Positions 36,001 through 44,303 of a DNA stretch of 64,000 nucleotides are shown piece by piece (position 1 is the stretch's first letter; the number at the start of each line of letters is the position of its first letter). The stretch is from JAXMAR01 sp046350295 (GTDB lineage Bacteria > Planctomycetota > Planctomycetia > Gemmatales > Gemmataceae), in the NCBI GenBank assembly GCA_046350295.1, contig JAXMAR010000004.1:62001-126000 (forward strand), read 5' to 3'. The notes beneath the pieces were generated by a model. That model had not been told where the DNA came from. It saw only the letters and a list, made by a program, of their open reading frames with translations, and searched no databases. Position numbers and translations under genes: made by a program.

Positions 36001-36961
36001 CGACAAGAGCAAGTAGGTTTGTGCTCCGAGTCAGGTGCCGGATCAACGAGTCGCGGATGTCGGCGCGTCGCGGAAGGTATAGAATGCCGCTCAAGTCACG
36101 TTCGGCCCGACAGGCCTCTAAGACCGTTCGAGTCTTTCCGACCCCGGAAAGACCCGCTAGATGGAGCACGTTCCCTTGACTTCGATCACGGAGGTGAGCG
36201 CGAAGCTGCGTAACGACTTGCGAGCGTGCCGCGAAATCGATGAATGGTGTGCCAAACCCGGCTCGGTCCTGTGCCTCCCATTCCGCGAACGTCAGGACGC
36301 CCTCGAAAACACGGGCGATATGAGGCAGATGCTTGAGAATAAGGCCGGGATTGTCGTTGAGGACTGTACACAGCGTGGTAAGTCCTCGAAACTCCACGAG
36401 CGCAGGGTTGAATATGCACGCAGTTAAATCGCTAGCGACTTCTCCCGCCTTCGCCCTTAACGCCAATTGTTCGTCCTCGGTCATCGGCTGCAATGTGCAC
36501 CAGACGTAGGGCTTCCCTGCTTGAAGGTGCTGACGCACCTCCGCGTGACGGGGATCCGTCAATTCCTGTCGGAGTGTGCCAGGCTGGGTCCCGTCCTTGC
36601 CGGACTTCGCGGACCATATGGACGGGCCCTGCGGGATGAAGCGAACGGGATCAGTGTGACTTGCGGCCACGATAATGTCGCGGCCACCGTCGCCGATGTT
36701 GGTGCGATGGTCCCAACGAATAGCGCTTAGCGGGATGCCATGGCGAGAGGCTTCGGCAACAACCAGGTCGTAAAGCAACTCCTCAAACGCGCGTCCTCCC
36801 TGACCGGCCAAGGCGATGAGATCTTCGGGTCGAGCGAACATGCTGGTAGGCCCGTGAAAAACGGCGGTTGTGGCATGAAATCCCAACGCCGCGAGCGCGT
36901 CGTCCCTCGCCCACACACACGGGGTCGCGCCGCGGTAGAGGGTTGTCGCAGCCGACAGCAA
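33098..36961 (-). CDS. Nuclease-like plus STAND-like NTPase, candidate antiviral sensor-effector
   Basis: 1,287 codons from TTG 36961; ATG at 36841 (MFARPEDL) gives 1,247 residues and is the likelier start. Numbering from that ATG: residues 18-82 look like a PD-(D/E)xK nuclease (FEELLYDL, GDGGRDIIV with Asp55, then WSAKSGK with Lys79). The acidic/Gln position before Ala-Lys is Ser, which is unusual. Residues 226-237 hold Walker A (GLSGVGKT), and Walker B is LALVVIDEV with Asp283-Glu284. The remaining 900 residues are helical repeat-like with no known motif, the usual place of a sensor in STAND proteins such as Avs. No signal peptide or membrane segment. Antiviral role is inference from architecture. 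Confidence 0.75.
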   Translation of the reverse strand: MLSAATTLYRGATPCVWARDDALAALGFHATTAVFHGPTSMFARPEDLIALAGQGGRAFEELLYDLVVAEASRHGIPLSAIRWDHRTNIGDGGRDIIVAASHTDPVRFIPQGPSIWSAKSGKDGTQPGTLRQELTDPRHAEVRQHLQAGKPYVWCTLQPMTEDEQLALRAKAGEVASDLTACIFNPALVEFRGLTTLCTVLNDNPGLILKHLPHIARVFEGVLTFAEWEAQDRAGFGTPFIDFAARSQVVTQLRAHLRDRSQGNVLHLAGLSGVGKTRTVLEACRAERDLSGILYLPRRADIRDSLIRHLTRSTNLLALVVIDEVPLEDLTTLTSQFESFSHRLRFVTIGPARRNERGRSSANILVLPEPDTREGVLQVVRAAGAGISEPVLESIARFSSHDLRLALMLVEATRTDGTLRDLPIQDGEDVWRRVTGLFRTRLGDLNAFQTHYPYLTVSVDIGVQGELRHELQRVAEQFAVPPERLDEAIAFALPCGLGIQSTDFFEPTPRALAGHLFRQRVWNALKLRLSAFLGGLPDRLLRRFMERCQECVGPEREEMEEAVARFFQNELGPPDVTRLIDRGRSRLFKAWAELDPFRGLGWLREAVENASEEQLSSLDGAPDGSGGWRGRRQVVWLCEALASFADYFWTCEAVLFRLAQVETEPSIGNNATAIWRGAFLPVLSFTEIPFRYRAAHLLRRLASSDEQTLRLVFSAVSDALSGYIGGRMVPPTIVGGRIVPEPWRPATYTELYDIQREFGKRSLETVARLPAPLLALGLHAVAAHLQDYVRLGLVAELRATLEPGDEELRQVLRRELRRLLEWRDGREVGVEPDPMLPELRRWEESLRPNDLAGRVKELTSLEAWEAMRGRTGREVARPSPYEDLAQSILAKPDVIKELEDWFCSEKPRSAFNLAAAVGELDQAESLHPTIVAWIDGARCPNVVAGYLRGIAKLRGVLSSEWTNRLEQAAKDHPRYAAVLTADADFSEAGFRRIMRLVDSGSMPPRLLRTFVYPHWEPKIQLQERLDILQLLSRLQDTAKEETVGVALLLASTWTSFGKKPLPSELAGPVIRILHASLDVRGDPNEWSILFESLIATNPQEAADLAAEALTSHGPLRVTLQDLILPPLLALARTHPRMVMEAIGQRILDPARRPFFSLLSFQGLFDAIGLGEVQRWLGQHEDMARYIARHLSSPRIQDGSPVIPVVTDWVMTEFEGDDRVFTEYFGGRHAFQIREGHARDRRAELEQSLQPFRSHEKAWIRRWAEYELRENEWEAKMDDQLDDRMERT

Positions 36962-37025
36962 ATCTTCGATCTATTGTCGCCGTTGCGTAATCCGCTTTCA
37001 ATGTAGTCGGGGCCAGGCCGTTCCT

Positions 37026-37095
37026 GGCCAGTACGTGCGCCTGGTCGTGTTGAAGAGCGGTGCCGAGAGGGCTTGAGCTGTGTCACGTACTGGCC
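37026..37095. repeat. 12-bp perfect inverted repeat upstream of the STAND-like gene
   Basis: GGCCAGTACGTG at 37026-37037 pairs with CACGTACTGGCC at 37084-37095, separated by 46 bases. It could be the end of a small non-autonomous element, or a regulatory site for the gene starting at 36841 or 36961. No flanking direct repeat was identified. Confidence 0.5.
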
Positions 37096-37553
37096 AAGTG
37101 TTTTTGAGTTGGCCGTTACGGCGGCGCACGTGCGAAGGACGGCGGGGGGCAGCCGTGCAGCTCTACTCCTCGAGCGTGGCTCGGGCGCCTTTCGCGCAGA
37201 GACGCGGAGAGCGCGGAGGGGGAGCGATTGGGGGTGGCGGCTGTGGATCAAGTCCGTGGCGATTTTCCAGCGCGTTGTGGGGTGTAGTATGCGCGGTGGC
37301 GCGGACCTCGATGAGACGGCTCATCATCAAGGAGGGATGGGGTTACTGCGAGGGGGTCCGCGCCAAACGAGTTGGCGCGGAGGTGGCGGGGAGGCCAACT
37401 GGTGAATGGTGAGTCGTGAGTGGTGCAAAGGCCGGTGAGTGGTGAGGGGTGCAAGACTGGTGGAGCGCCGCGCAATCCATTCGAAGGAGGGAGAGGGGAG
37501 GAGTGGAGCGTTTCAGTATCTAGGGCGTGACGAAATGAAAGAAAAGAACGAGA

Positions 37554-37622
37554 CCCCCTCACCCCCGGCCGCTCCCCGCCTCCCCCCCCCCCCAGCCCTC
37601 CCCCACCGAGGGGGGAGGGGGT
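37554..37622. repeat. C-rich/G-rich repeat downstream of hemA
   Basis: CCCCCTCACCCCCGGCC and a C12 run are followed by CCCTCCCCCACCGAGGGGGGAGGG. It belongs to the same kind of element as 38927-38973, 39009-39055 and 10266-10310. Confidence 0.65.
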
Positions 37623-37651
37623 GTTGTTGGAGAGGGGAGTCGTGCGTTTTT

Positions 37652-38920
37652 TTACTCCTCCAGGCGGAAGAGCTTCCGCAGCGCCTCCAGCAGCGTGTGC
37701 CGCCCTGGCTCCGGCGCCTCTTCCGCAAGGGCGGAGATGGGCCCGTGGAGGAACTGGTTCTGCAACAGCCGGAAGGCGCCTTCGATGTAGGCGCGGTCTT
37801 CTTCGCTGAGGCGGCCGTTGAGCTTGTTCATGAGCTGGGTGACGATTTCTTTGCGGCGGGATTCGAAGTCCTGGGTGAGTTTGGCGATGATGGGGCCGTG
37901 GCTGCGGCGTTTGGAGTCTTTGAGGAAGCGTTTGACTTCTTGGTCGACGATGGATTCGGCGGGGGGGACGTGCTTTTTGCGGTCGGCGAGGGTTTGCTCG
38001 CGGATGCGCTGGAGGTCGTCGATGTTGAAGAGGCAGGCGCGGTCGCCGTCGTGGATGGCGGGGTCGAAGTCGCGCGGGACGGCGATGTCGAGGATGACGA
38101 CCGTGCCGCCGGGGCGGCGGGCGAGGATGGCGTTGAAGCGGCGCCGGGTCATGATGGGCTCGGGGGCGCCGGTGGTGGAGAGGACGATATCGGCCTGGAC
38201 GAGGGCGTCGTCGAGCTGGTCCCAGGGGACGGGGTGGCCGCCGCAGCCGGCGGCGACGGCCTGGGCTTTGTCGGGGCTGCGGTTCGTGACGAGGATGCGG
38301 TGGGGGCGGAGGGCCTCGAGGTGCTTGAGGGTCAGCTCGCCCATCTTGCCGGCGCCGATGACGAGGATGGTCTTGTCGCCGAAGTGGTCAAAGACTTCCT
38401 TGACGTAGTCGACGGCGACGCTGGAGACGGAGACGTGGCCGCGGGCGATGCCGGTCTCGGTGCGGACGCGTTTGGCGACTTGCAGGGCGATCTGGAAGAG
38501 GGGGTGGAGGACGGGGCCGGCGGTGGCCTGGCGCTGGGCCTCCTCGTAGGCCTTTTTCACTTGGCCGGCGATCTGGCCTTCGCCGACGATGAGGCTGTCG
38601 AGGCTGGAGACGACGCGGAAGAGGTGGTGGATGGCGTCGCGATCGCGCTTCAGATAGAGATGCGATTTGAGCAGGTCGGGCGCGAGGCGGTGGAACTCGG
38701 CGAGGAACTCGAAGAGGAGATCGGCGTCGAGCGGGTCGGCCTGGGGGCGGGCGAGGTAGAGCTCGACGCGGTTGCAGGTGCTGAGGATGACGGCCTCGCA
38801 GCCGTAGCGGGAGTTGATCTCCTGGAGGGCGGCGGGGAGGCGTGGGCCGTCGAAGGCGAGCTTTTCGCGGAGCTCGATGGGGGTGTTTTTGAAGCTGGCG
38901 CCGAGGAGGAGGAGGTTCAT
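37652..38920 (-). CDS. hemA: Glutamyl-tRNA reductase
   Basis: Reduces glutamyl-tRNA(Glu) with NADPH to glutamate-1-semialdehyde, the committed step of C5-pathway haem synthesis. 422 residues, the usual size. The catalytic Cys49 lies in ILSTCNRVELYLA; VGEGQIAGQVKKAYEEA and the NADPH-binding VIGAGKMGELTLKHL follow; the C-terminal dimerisation helices end in FRLEE. The ATG at 38920 overlaps the stop of the upstream CcsA/HemX-type gene by four bases, so the two are translationally coupled. Confidence 0.97.
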   Translation of the reverse strand: MNLLLLGASFKNTPIELREKLAFDGPRLPAALQEINSRYGCEAVILSTCNRVELYLARPQADPLDADLLFEFLAEFHRLAPDLLKSHLYLKRDRDAIHHLFRVVSSLDSLIVGEGQIAGQVKKAYEEAQRQATAGPVLHPLFQIALQVAKRVRTETGIARGHVSVSSVAVDYVKEVFDHFGDKTILVIGAGKMGELTLKHLEALRPHRILVTNRSPDKAQAVAAGCGGHPVPWDQLDDALVQADIVLSTTGAPEPIMTRRRFNAILARRPGGTVVILDIAVPRDFDPAIHDGDRACLFNIDDLQRIREQTLADRKKHVPPAESIVDQEVKRFLKDSKRRSHGPIIAKLTQDFESRRKEIVTQLMNKLNGRLSEEDRAYIEGAFRLLQNQFLHGPISALAEEAPEPGRHTLLEALRKLFRLEE

Positions 38921-39975
38921 GACGTCACCCCCTCACCCCCGGCCCCTCTCCCCCTATCGGAGGGGGAGAGGGGAGCAGTGCTGGCAGGCGCCACGTCGTT
39001 GCAGGGGCCGCCCCCCACCCCAACCCTCCCCCACAGAGGGGGGAGGGGGTGGGTTCTGGCGGATGGGTTCGCGTCGACCGCGCGGCGCCTCTCGCTGATG
39101 GATTGCGTCTCGCTGACGGATTGCGTCTCATTGACGGATTGTGACGAAAACGGCGGCGTGGCATCGGCGAACGGGTGAGCGACGATCAGGGCGATGACGA
39201 GGAGGGCGAAGGCGACCATGGTCCACAGGGCGAGCTGGCGGCCGCGGGCGTGGACGGCGTAGCGGAGGTAGAGGAGGATGGCGAAGACGAGCCAGAGGCC
39301 GATGGTGCTGAGCACCTTGGGGTTCGAGAAGCCTTCCCAGGCGCCGCGCTGGAGCTGCAGGGCGATGCCGACGATGAGGCCGGCGGTGAGGAGGGGGAAG
39401 GCGAGGAGGATGGCGCGGCGGTTCATGGCTTCGAGGCGTTCCAGGCTCCAGAGGCGGACGCCCTGGCTCGGGGCGGTCTTGGCGCGGAGGCGCTGGAGTT
39501 GGACGAAGTACATCAGGCTGGCAAGGAAGCCGACGCAGACGCCGACGGCGGCGAGGAGGACGAGGATGCCGTGGGTAGCGCCCCAGAAGCGTTCAGCGCG
39601 GAGGCCGAAGATGTAGCGGCCTTCGGGGTCGGATGGCGTGGCGGGCTGCAAAGCGTAAGCGACGCCGACGAGGCCGAGGACGAGGGGCAGGACGAAGAGG
39701 CCCCAGGCGAGTCGATAGTGATGGATGGCGCCGTAGAAGTAGAAGACGGCGAGGATCAGGGCGAGGAAGAGGAGGGAGCCGAACGCGGTGGAGAGGGGGA
39801 GCGGTTGGAGGACGACGAAGACGGCGTGGGCGAGGATGCCGGCGGCGCCGAAGCCGAGAGCGGCGTAGCGCAGGATGGGGCGTGGCCGGAACAGATGCCA
39901 GAGCTCCAGAGCGAGGGCAACGGCGTAACTGGCGGCGAAGCAGAAGACGGTGACGCGTGAGAGCAAGGCGGGCAT
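38917..39975 (-). CDS. CcsA/HemX-type cytochrome c biogenesis membrane protein with repeat-derived tail
   Basis: 352 residues, about eight membrane helices, homologous in outline to HemX/CcsA proteins beside hemA (FWGATHGILVLLAAVGVCVGF, YAVHARGRQLALWTMVAF). I do not see the Trp-rich WWD haem-handling motif of true CcsA, so HemX-type function in controlling or assisting haem synthesis is likelier. Family sequence ends at about residue 270. The last 80 residues are built from repeats: a triple ETQS(V/I)SE unit and two C-rich elements read as PLPPLWGRVGVGGG and PLSPSDRGRGAGGEG. Translation ends inside the hemA start. Confidence 0.85.
   Translation of the reverse strand: MPALLSRVTVFCFAASYAVALALELWHLFRPRPILRYAALGFGAAGILAHAVFVVLQPLPLSTAFGSLLFLALILAVFYFYGAIHHYRLAWGLFVLPLVLGLVGVAYALQPATPSDPEGRYIFGLRAERFWGATHGILVLLAAVGVCVGFLASLMYFVQLQRLRAKTAPSQGVRLWSLERLEAMNRRAILLAFPLLTAGLIVGIALQLQRGAWEGFSNPKVLSTIGLWLVFAILLYLRYAVHARGRQLALWTMVAFALLVIALIVAHPFADATPPFSSQSVNETQSVSETQSISERRRAVDANPSARTHPLPPLWGRVGVGGGPCNDVAPASTAPLSPSDRGRGAGGEGVTS
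38927..38973. repeat. C-rich repeat forming the end of the CcsA/HemX-type gene
   Basis: CCCCTCTCCCCC, TATCGG and AGGGGGAGAGGGG form a long stem-loop. Read on the minus strand it encodes PLSPSDRGRGAGG. It sits within 10 bases of the hemA start codon and may affect translation of hemA. Confidence 0.75.
39009..39055. repeat. Second C-rich repeat in the CcsA/HemX-type tail
   Basis: CCCCCCACCCCAACCCTCCC is followed by ACAGAGGGGGGAGGGGGTGGG. On the minus strand it encodes THPLPPLWGRVGVGGG. The same type of element occurs at 37554 in non-coding sequence. Confidence 0.7.
39090..39143. repeat. 18-bp tandem repeat, three copies, in the CcsA/HemX-type tail
   Basis: Units at 39090-39107, 39108-39125 and 39126-39143 read TCTCGCTGATGGATTGCG with one to three changes between copies. 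On the minus strand each encodes a six-residue unit of the type ETQSVS. The copies are too similar to be old. Confidence 0.85.
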
Positions 39976-40073
39976 GGGGGGTATTATAGCGGTGCCCGGC
40001 GCGGCGTGGGAGCGTGCTTGCGAGCAAAGCCGCGCTGCCGGATACTCGCGAGCCGGCCTTGCGACCAGCCGAT

Positions 40074-42140
40074 CTACTTATCCCACTCGCGAAACCAACC
40101 GAGCACGTACGCCACCTTCGCCACGATATGGCTTGGCCGCGCGCCGGTGTTGTGTGAAGCGCCTGGGATGCGCACCAGCGCCGCGGGCACTTTGCGTAGC
40201 TTCAGCGCCTGGTAGTACTGCTCCGATTGCGCGATCGGCGTGCGGTGGTCTTCCTCGCCCGTCATGAGCATCGTTGGCGTGGAGACGGCGCCGACGAGCG
40301 AGAGCGGGCTGCGCTTGCGGTAGTGCTCCGGGTCTTCCCAGGGCGGGGCCGGGAACCAATACTGGGCGAAGAATGGATAGGCGTCGGCGGTGAGGACGAA
40401 GCTGTGCCAGTCGATAACCGGCTTGCCGACGACGGCGGCGCGGAAGCGTTTGGTCTTGCCGATGGACCAGGCGGTGAGGACGCCGCCGCCGGACCCGCCG
40501 GTGATGAAGAGGCGGTCCGGATTGATGTAGCCGCGCTTGATGACGTCGTCGACGGCGGACATCAGGTCGTCGTAGTCGTTGCCGGGGTAGTTGTGGTGGA
40601 TGAGGTTGGCGAACGCTTCGCCGTAGGAGGTGCTGCCACGCGGGTTGACGTAGAGGACGACGTAACCGGCGGCGGCGTAGAGCTGCATCTCGATGGAGAA
40701 GCGCGGGCCGTAGTTGGCGAAGGGGCCACCGTGGATCTCGAGGATGAGCGGATACTTCTTCTTCGCATCGAAGCCGGGGGGCGTCATGACCCAGGCCTGG
40801 ATGTCGCGTTTGTCGTGAGAGGAGACGGCGCGGATTTCCACCGTGCTGGCCAGAGCGCATGTTTCGAACAGGTCCTTGTTGAGGGCCGTGACCGCTCTGG
40901 GTGGGGGGACGTCTTCGGTCTTCGGCGCGGATGACGGATCGGCGAGGGCGATCTCGGCGGGCTGCGTCGGGCTGGTCTGCGTGAAAGCGAGGACGCCGCC
41001 GTCCGACACGGAAAACGCTCCGGCCGCATAGGGGCGCTCGGGCGACTCGCCGCCGACGTGGTTGGCGAGAACCCAGCGCCCGCCGTCGAGCATCGCCTGG
41101 CCGATCTTGGTATCGCCGTCGTCGTCATAGAGGAAATAGACGCTCTTACCGTCGGCGGCCCAGCGCGGGGCGCGCACGGAGCGATCGAGCTTGGGGGTGA
41201 GACACCGGCTCGTCTTGTCGCCGCGATTCAGGAGGTAAAGACGCGTGTTCTGATAGCCAAGCTTCTTGTCGTCGAAGCCAAGATAGGCGATGGCGCCGTC
41301 GCGTGAGACGGCGGGACTGTGATCGGGGCCGCGGCGATCGGTCAGCGCCGTCACCTTGCCGTCTTCGAGCGATGCTTCGTAAAGTTCGGTTTCCAGCGGG
41401 TGATAGTCGGCGTCCTTGGAGCGGTTGGCGGCGAAGATGAGGGAGCGGCTGTCGGGCGTCCAGGCGGGCTCTTCGAGCCCGAAGCTGGTGGCGCTGTCGT
41501 GGTAAGGGCCGTCGGTCACCTGCCGGGCGGGGCCGCCGTCGGCGGAGACGACGAAGAGGTGGTAGAAGCCCTCCTTGAGATAGCCCTTGCCGTCGAAGCG
41601 GTAGCCGACGTTTCGGATCATCTTGAATGGCGCCGCCCACTCGGCGCCCTCCGGCCTGGCGGGCAGGTCGACGAACGGCTTGGGCTTGGCGGCGACCAAG
41701 GAGACAAAGGCGATGTGCTTGCCGTCCGGCGACCAGGAGGGCAGAAACGGTGGCGCCGGCAGATCGGTGATCTTCGTGGTGCGGCCGGTCGCGAGCCAGA
41801 GGACGTGAAGCTGCGGCGTCCCGGAGCGATCGGAGACGAAGACGAGGCGCTTGCCGTCGGGGGCGAGACGGGGCGACGAATCCGAGTAGGCGCCGGTCGT
41901 GAGGGGTTGGCGGGCCGTGCCGTCGGCGTTGACGATCCAGAGGTTGGAGCGGCGGCGGTCCTTCATCACGTCCATGAAGTTTCGGACATAGACGACCCAC
42001 TTGCCGTTCGCGGTGATCTGCGGATCGGAGGCGTACTCGATGGAGAAGACATCCATCAAGCTCAGCGGCTTCTTGGGTTGCGCCGGGGCGGAGGCGGCGA
42101 GGGCTAGCAGGAGAGCGAGGGGGAGGAACAAGCGTCGCAT
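40074..42140 (-). CDS. Secreted prolyl oligopeptidase family (S9) peptidase
   Basis: Exported peptidase acting on peptides. About 688 residues from ATG 42140 (MRRLFLPLALLLALAASAPA signal peptide). Residues 30-400 form a TolB-like beta-propeller (repeated LAPDGKRLVFVSDRSG, WSPDGKHIAFVS, WTPDSRSLIFAANRS units). The alpha/beta hydrolase domain carries the triad Ser550 in ITGGSGGGVLT, Asp631 in GEEDHRTP and His663 in IPGASHNTG. The arrangement matches acylaminoacyl-/dipeptidyl-peptidase-like S9 enzymes. Upstream by 48 bp on the same strand lies another alpha/beta hydrolase, so they may be co-transcribed. Confidence 0.94.
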   Translation of the reverse strand: MRRLFLPLALLLALAASAPAQPKKPLSLMDVFSIEYASDPQITANGKWVVYVRNFMDVMKDRRRSNLWIVNADGTARQPLTTGAYSDSSPRLAPDGKRLVFVSDRSGTPQLHVLWLATGRTTKITDLPAPPFLPSWSPDGKHIAFVSLVAAKPKPFVDLPARPEGAEWAAPFKMIRNVGYRFDGKGYLKEGFYHLFVVSADGGPARQVTDGPYHDSATSFGLEEPAWTPDSRSLIFAANRSKDADYHPLETELYEASLEDGKVTALTDRRGPDHSPAVSRDGAIAYLGFDDKKLGYQNTRLYLLNRGDKTSRCLTPKLDRSVRAPRWAADGKSVYFLYDDDGDTKIGQAMLDGGRWVLANHVGGESPERPYAAGAFSVSDGGVLAFTQTSPTQPAEIALADPSSAPKTEDVPPPRAVTALNKDLFETCALASTVEIRAVSSHDKRDIQAWVMTPPGFDAKKKYPLILEIHGGPFANYGPRFSIEMQLYAAAGYVVLYVNPRGSTSYGEAFANLIHHNYPGNDYDDLMSAVDDVIKRGYINPDRLFITGGSGGGVLTAWSIGKTKRFRAAVVGKPVIDWHSFVLTADAYPFFAQYWFPAPPWEDPEHYRKRSPLSLVGAVSTPTMLMTGEEDHRTPIAQSEQYYQALKLRKVPAALVRIPGASHNTGARPSHIVAKVAYVLGWFREWDK

Positions 42141-42188
42141 AGGAATTTCCGTGGCAACTGATTGGTGTTTAGTCGAGTAGGGGATCAA

Positions 42189-44190
42189 TCATCCCAGCCC
42201 CGCGATGATCTCTTTCTCGCGCGGCGTCTCCAGGAGCGTCAGGCGCCCTTCCATCTTGTGCAACGCATAGATCGCGCGTGCGAAGGCGAACGCCTCGCGC
42301 ATTCGTTTCTCGGCCAGCGGCTTGCCTTCGTGTCCGAGCGGGCCTGCGATCACCACGCGGCGCGGAGCGGACAGGGCGGCGATCTGCGGCACGTCGCCGA
42401 CGTTCAGGATGCCGGGGGCGAGCACGCCCATGTGCGTGCCGGCGGGATAGGCGGTCGGCGTGAGGTAGGTCGCGAGCGTGCCAACGGCGGCGGCCGAGGC
42501 GATGCGGTCGTCGAGGGCCGCGGCGGCGCACAGGGCGACGAGGCCGGCGTCGCCGATGCCGACCACCGAGATGTGGCGGTTGTCGACCGTCTTCTGCACG
42601 GCCAGCCAGTCGACGAGGCAGGCGACGTCGAAGACCCACTGGCCCAGCAGCGGTCGACCGATCCACAGGCCGTGCTCGGCGCTGTTGTGGTCAGGAGCGC
42701 CGGCGATGGCGTCACTCGCGGGGGCCGTACTGCCCGTGGCGCGGAGGTCCGGCGCCAGGAGCAGCCAATGCCGTTCGAGAAAAGCGGCGGCGAGCGGGTG
42801 CTTGAGCGTCTGATCCTTGCCGCCGAGATGGAGAAGGACACAAGCGGGCTGCCGGCCCTTCTTCGCCGTATGCTCCTGGACGACGGCGGGAACGGGCATG
42901 TCACGCTCAGGAGTCAGCACGAGCGGGGTGGAGCGGACGTGGCCCGCCGTGGAAGGCTTTTCCAGCGTGGCGCGCGGCTCCGGCGTCGCCGGAAAACGGC
43001 CGAAGACCTGACGCTCGAGCTGACGTCGCTTGGCGACGGCGGTCGAATCCCAGTCTTCGACGTGGTCAGGCAGCGTCTTGCTTGCGCGCTCGACGAGTTC
43101 GCGGCCGGCGCGCTCGGCGAAGGCGGGCAGGAGCAGGAAGCGTTCGGGGCGTTTGCCGTCGGGGAAGCAGGCGAGGTCCTCAGGCTTCTCGATCGCGTGC
43201 TTCGGCTCGGGGATCGGGTCGCCCTTGCCTTCGTTCTTGAGCCAGCGGGTCATCCAGCCGTACATCGCCTCGCGCATCGGCTGGTTGTAGGCGTGCGGGG
43301 ACTCGAACGTCACATGCCGCACCTTGTCCGACTCCTTGTGTAGCGCAAACACAGCCTGGGCACGTTCCATGCTTCGCTTCGCCTGTTCGACGCTGAACTG
43401 GAAACCGTCGCGCGTGGCGTTGATGACCATCAAGGCGCGCGGCGCCACGAGGCCGAGGACATCGCCCTCTTCCGTGAACCGCAAGGCGCCGGGGAGGACT
43501 TCGCAGACGCAGCAAGCGGCCCGCAGATACGCCTGGTAGTTGCCGACCGAGCAGACGGGGACGACGGCCTGAAAACGATCGTCCATCGCGCCGGCGTACA
43601 TCGACTGGTTGCCGCCGCCGGAAGCGCCGGTGACGCCGAGGCGGCGCGGGTCAACCTCGGGCCGCGTGCAAAGATAATCCACGGCGCGGCGGTTGTCGTA
43701 GACCTGCATGCCGAGGAGTGTGGCCCGGACGGCCAGAGCGTGGTCAGAGGGCGCCATGGAGAGCCGGAGCCGCGCGGTGAAGCGTTCGCTGGCGCCGAAC
43801 GCGTCGATGACGAGAACGACGAAGCCGAGATGCACGAGACCGAGGCGCAAGCGCGCCTGCACGACTGATCGCGTCGCGCCCCGGCCCAGTGGCCGTGCGC
43901 ACCGCGAGGACGGCCGGCAGCTTGTCCTTGATCGGATCGGGGAGGAGAGCGAGCCGGTGACCCAGACGTCGGGTCGGCTCTGGAAGATCAGCTCTTGATG
44001 CGATAGCCGGGTCGCTTGACGCGCCGATGATGCGCGGGCTCGAGGGCACACGGCTTCGGGGACGGGACCCATGGCCGCGAGCATGTCCGGGCATCGGCGC
44101 GCGGGCGCTGCCAGGCGTCGACGTCGCTGCCGGGCGCCCGCGAGGCGGCGTGAGCCCGGATGAAGTCGTGTAGGCGGTGTTGAGGGGCAT
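42189..44190 (-). CDS. Two-domain alpha/beta hydrolase (acetyl xylan esterase-like), N-terminus frameshifted
   Basis: An uninterrupted frame from 44084 codes for 631 codons, but its first 80 are not protein-like. From ATG 44190 (MPLNTAYT) the coding sense moves through three frames: FIRAHAASRAPGSDVDAWQR, then ELIFQSRPDVWVTGSL, then DPIKDKLPAVLAV, before settling near 43860 at VQARLRLGLVHLGFVVLVIDA. The nucleophile is in GVTGASGGGNQSMYAG, and SPHAYNQPMREAMYGWM supplies the His. A second, degenerate hydrolase-like half follows (ACVLLHLGGKDQT, VVGIGDAGLVALCAAA). At least four indels, mostly a missing G, are needed. No signal peptide is seen. Confidence 0.75.
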
Positions 44191-44202
44191 GCGGGCTTTT
44201 CT

Positions 44203-44303
44203 TGTTTAGCCGCGGTCCAGAACCGGGGCGGTCGGGACGTCGTGCGGAAAACGATACAGCCGTCGCGCGCGCCCGCCCCGGTTCTGCGAACCGCGGCTAA
44301 ACA
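44203..44303. repeat. Long imperfect inverted repeat at the end of the GNAT gene
   Basis: TGTTTAGCCGCGG (44203-44215) pairs with CCGCGGCTAAACA (44291-44303), and CAGAACCGGGGCGG (44218-44231) with CCGCCCCGGTTCTG (44273-44286). The loop is about 40 bases. The right arm supplies the TAG stop of the GNAT gene. It lies between two minus-strand genes, so it may also act as a 3'-end structure. Confidence 0.85.

Larger units (their letters stand above)
36962..37651. other. Spacer upstream of the STAND-like gene and downstream of hemA
   Basis: No credible gene on either strand. It holds the inverted repeat at 37026-37095, a spacer element GCGCAGAGACGCGGAGAGCG near 37194 of a type frequent in planctomycetes, and a C-rich element at 37554-37622 close to the hemA stop. 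Confidence 0.5.

Noticed and set aside
39090..39143. Possible CRISPR or iteron array
   Set aside because: Only three contiguous 18-bp copies with no spacers, inside a coding tail.
37439..39178. A 579-codon + strand open frame opposite hemA
   Set aside because: It is acidic, extremely rich in Val, Gly, Glu and Asp, and lacks any motif. hemA on the other strand is certain (STCNR, GAGKMGE).
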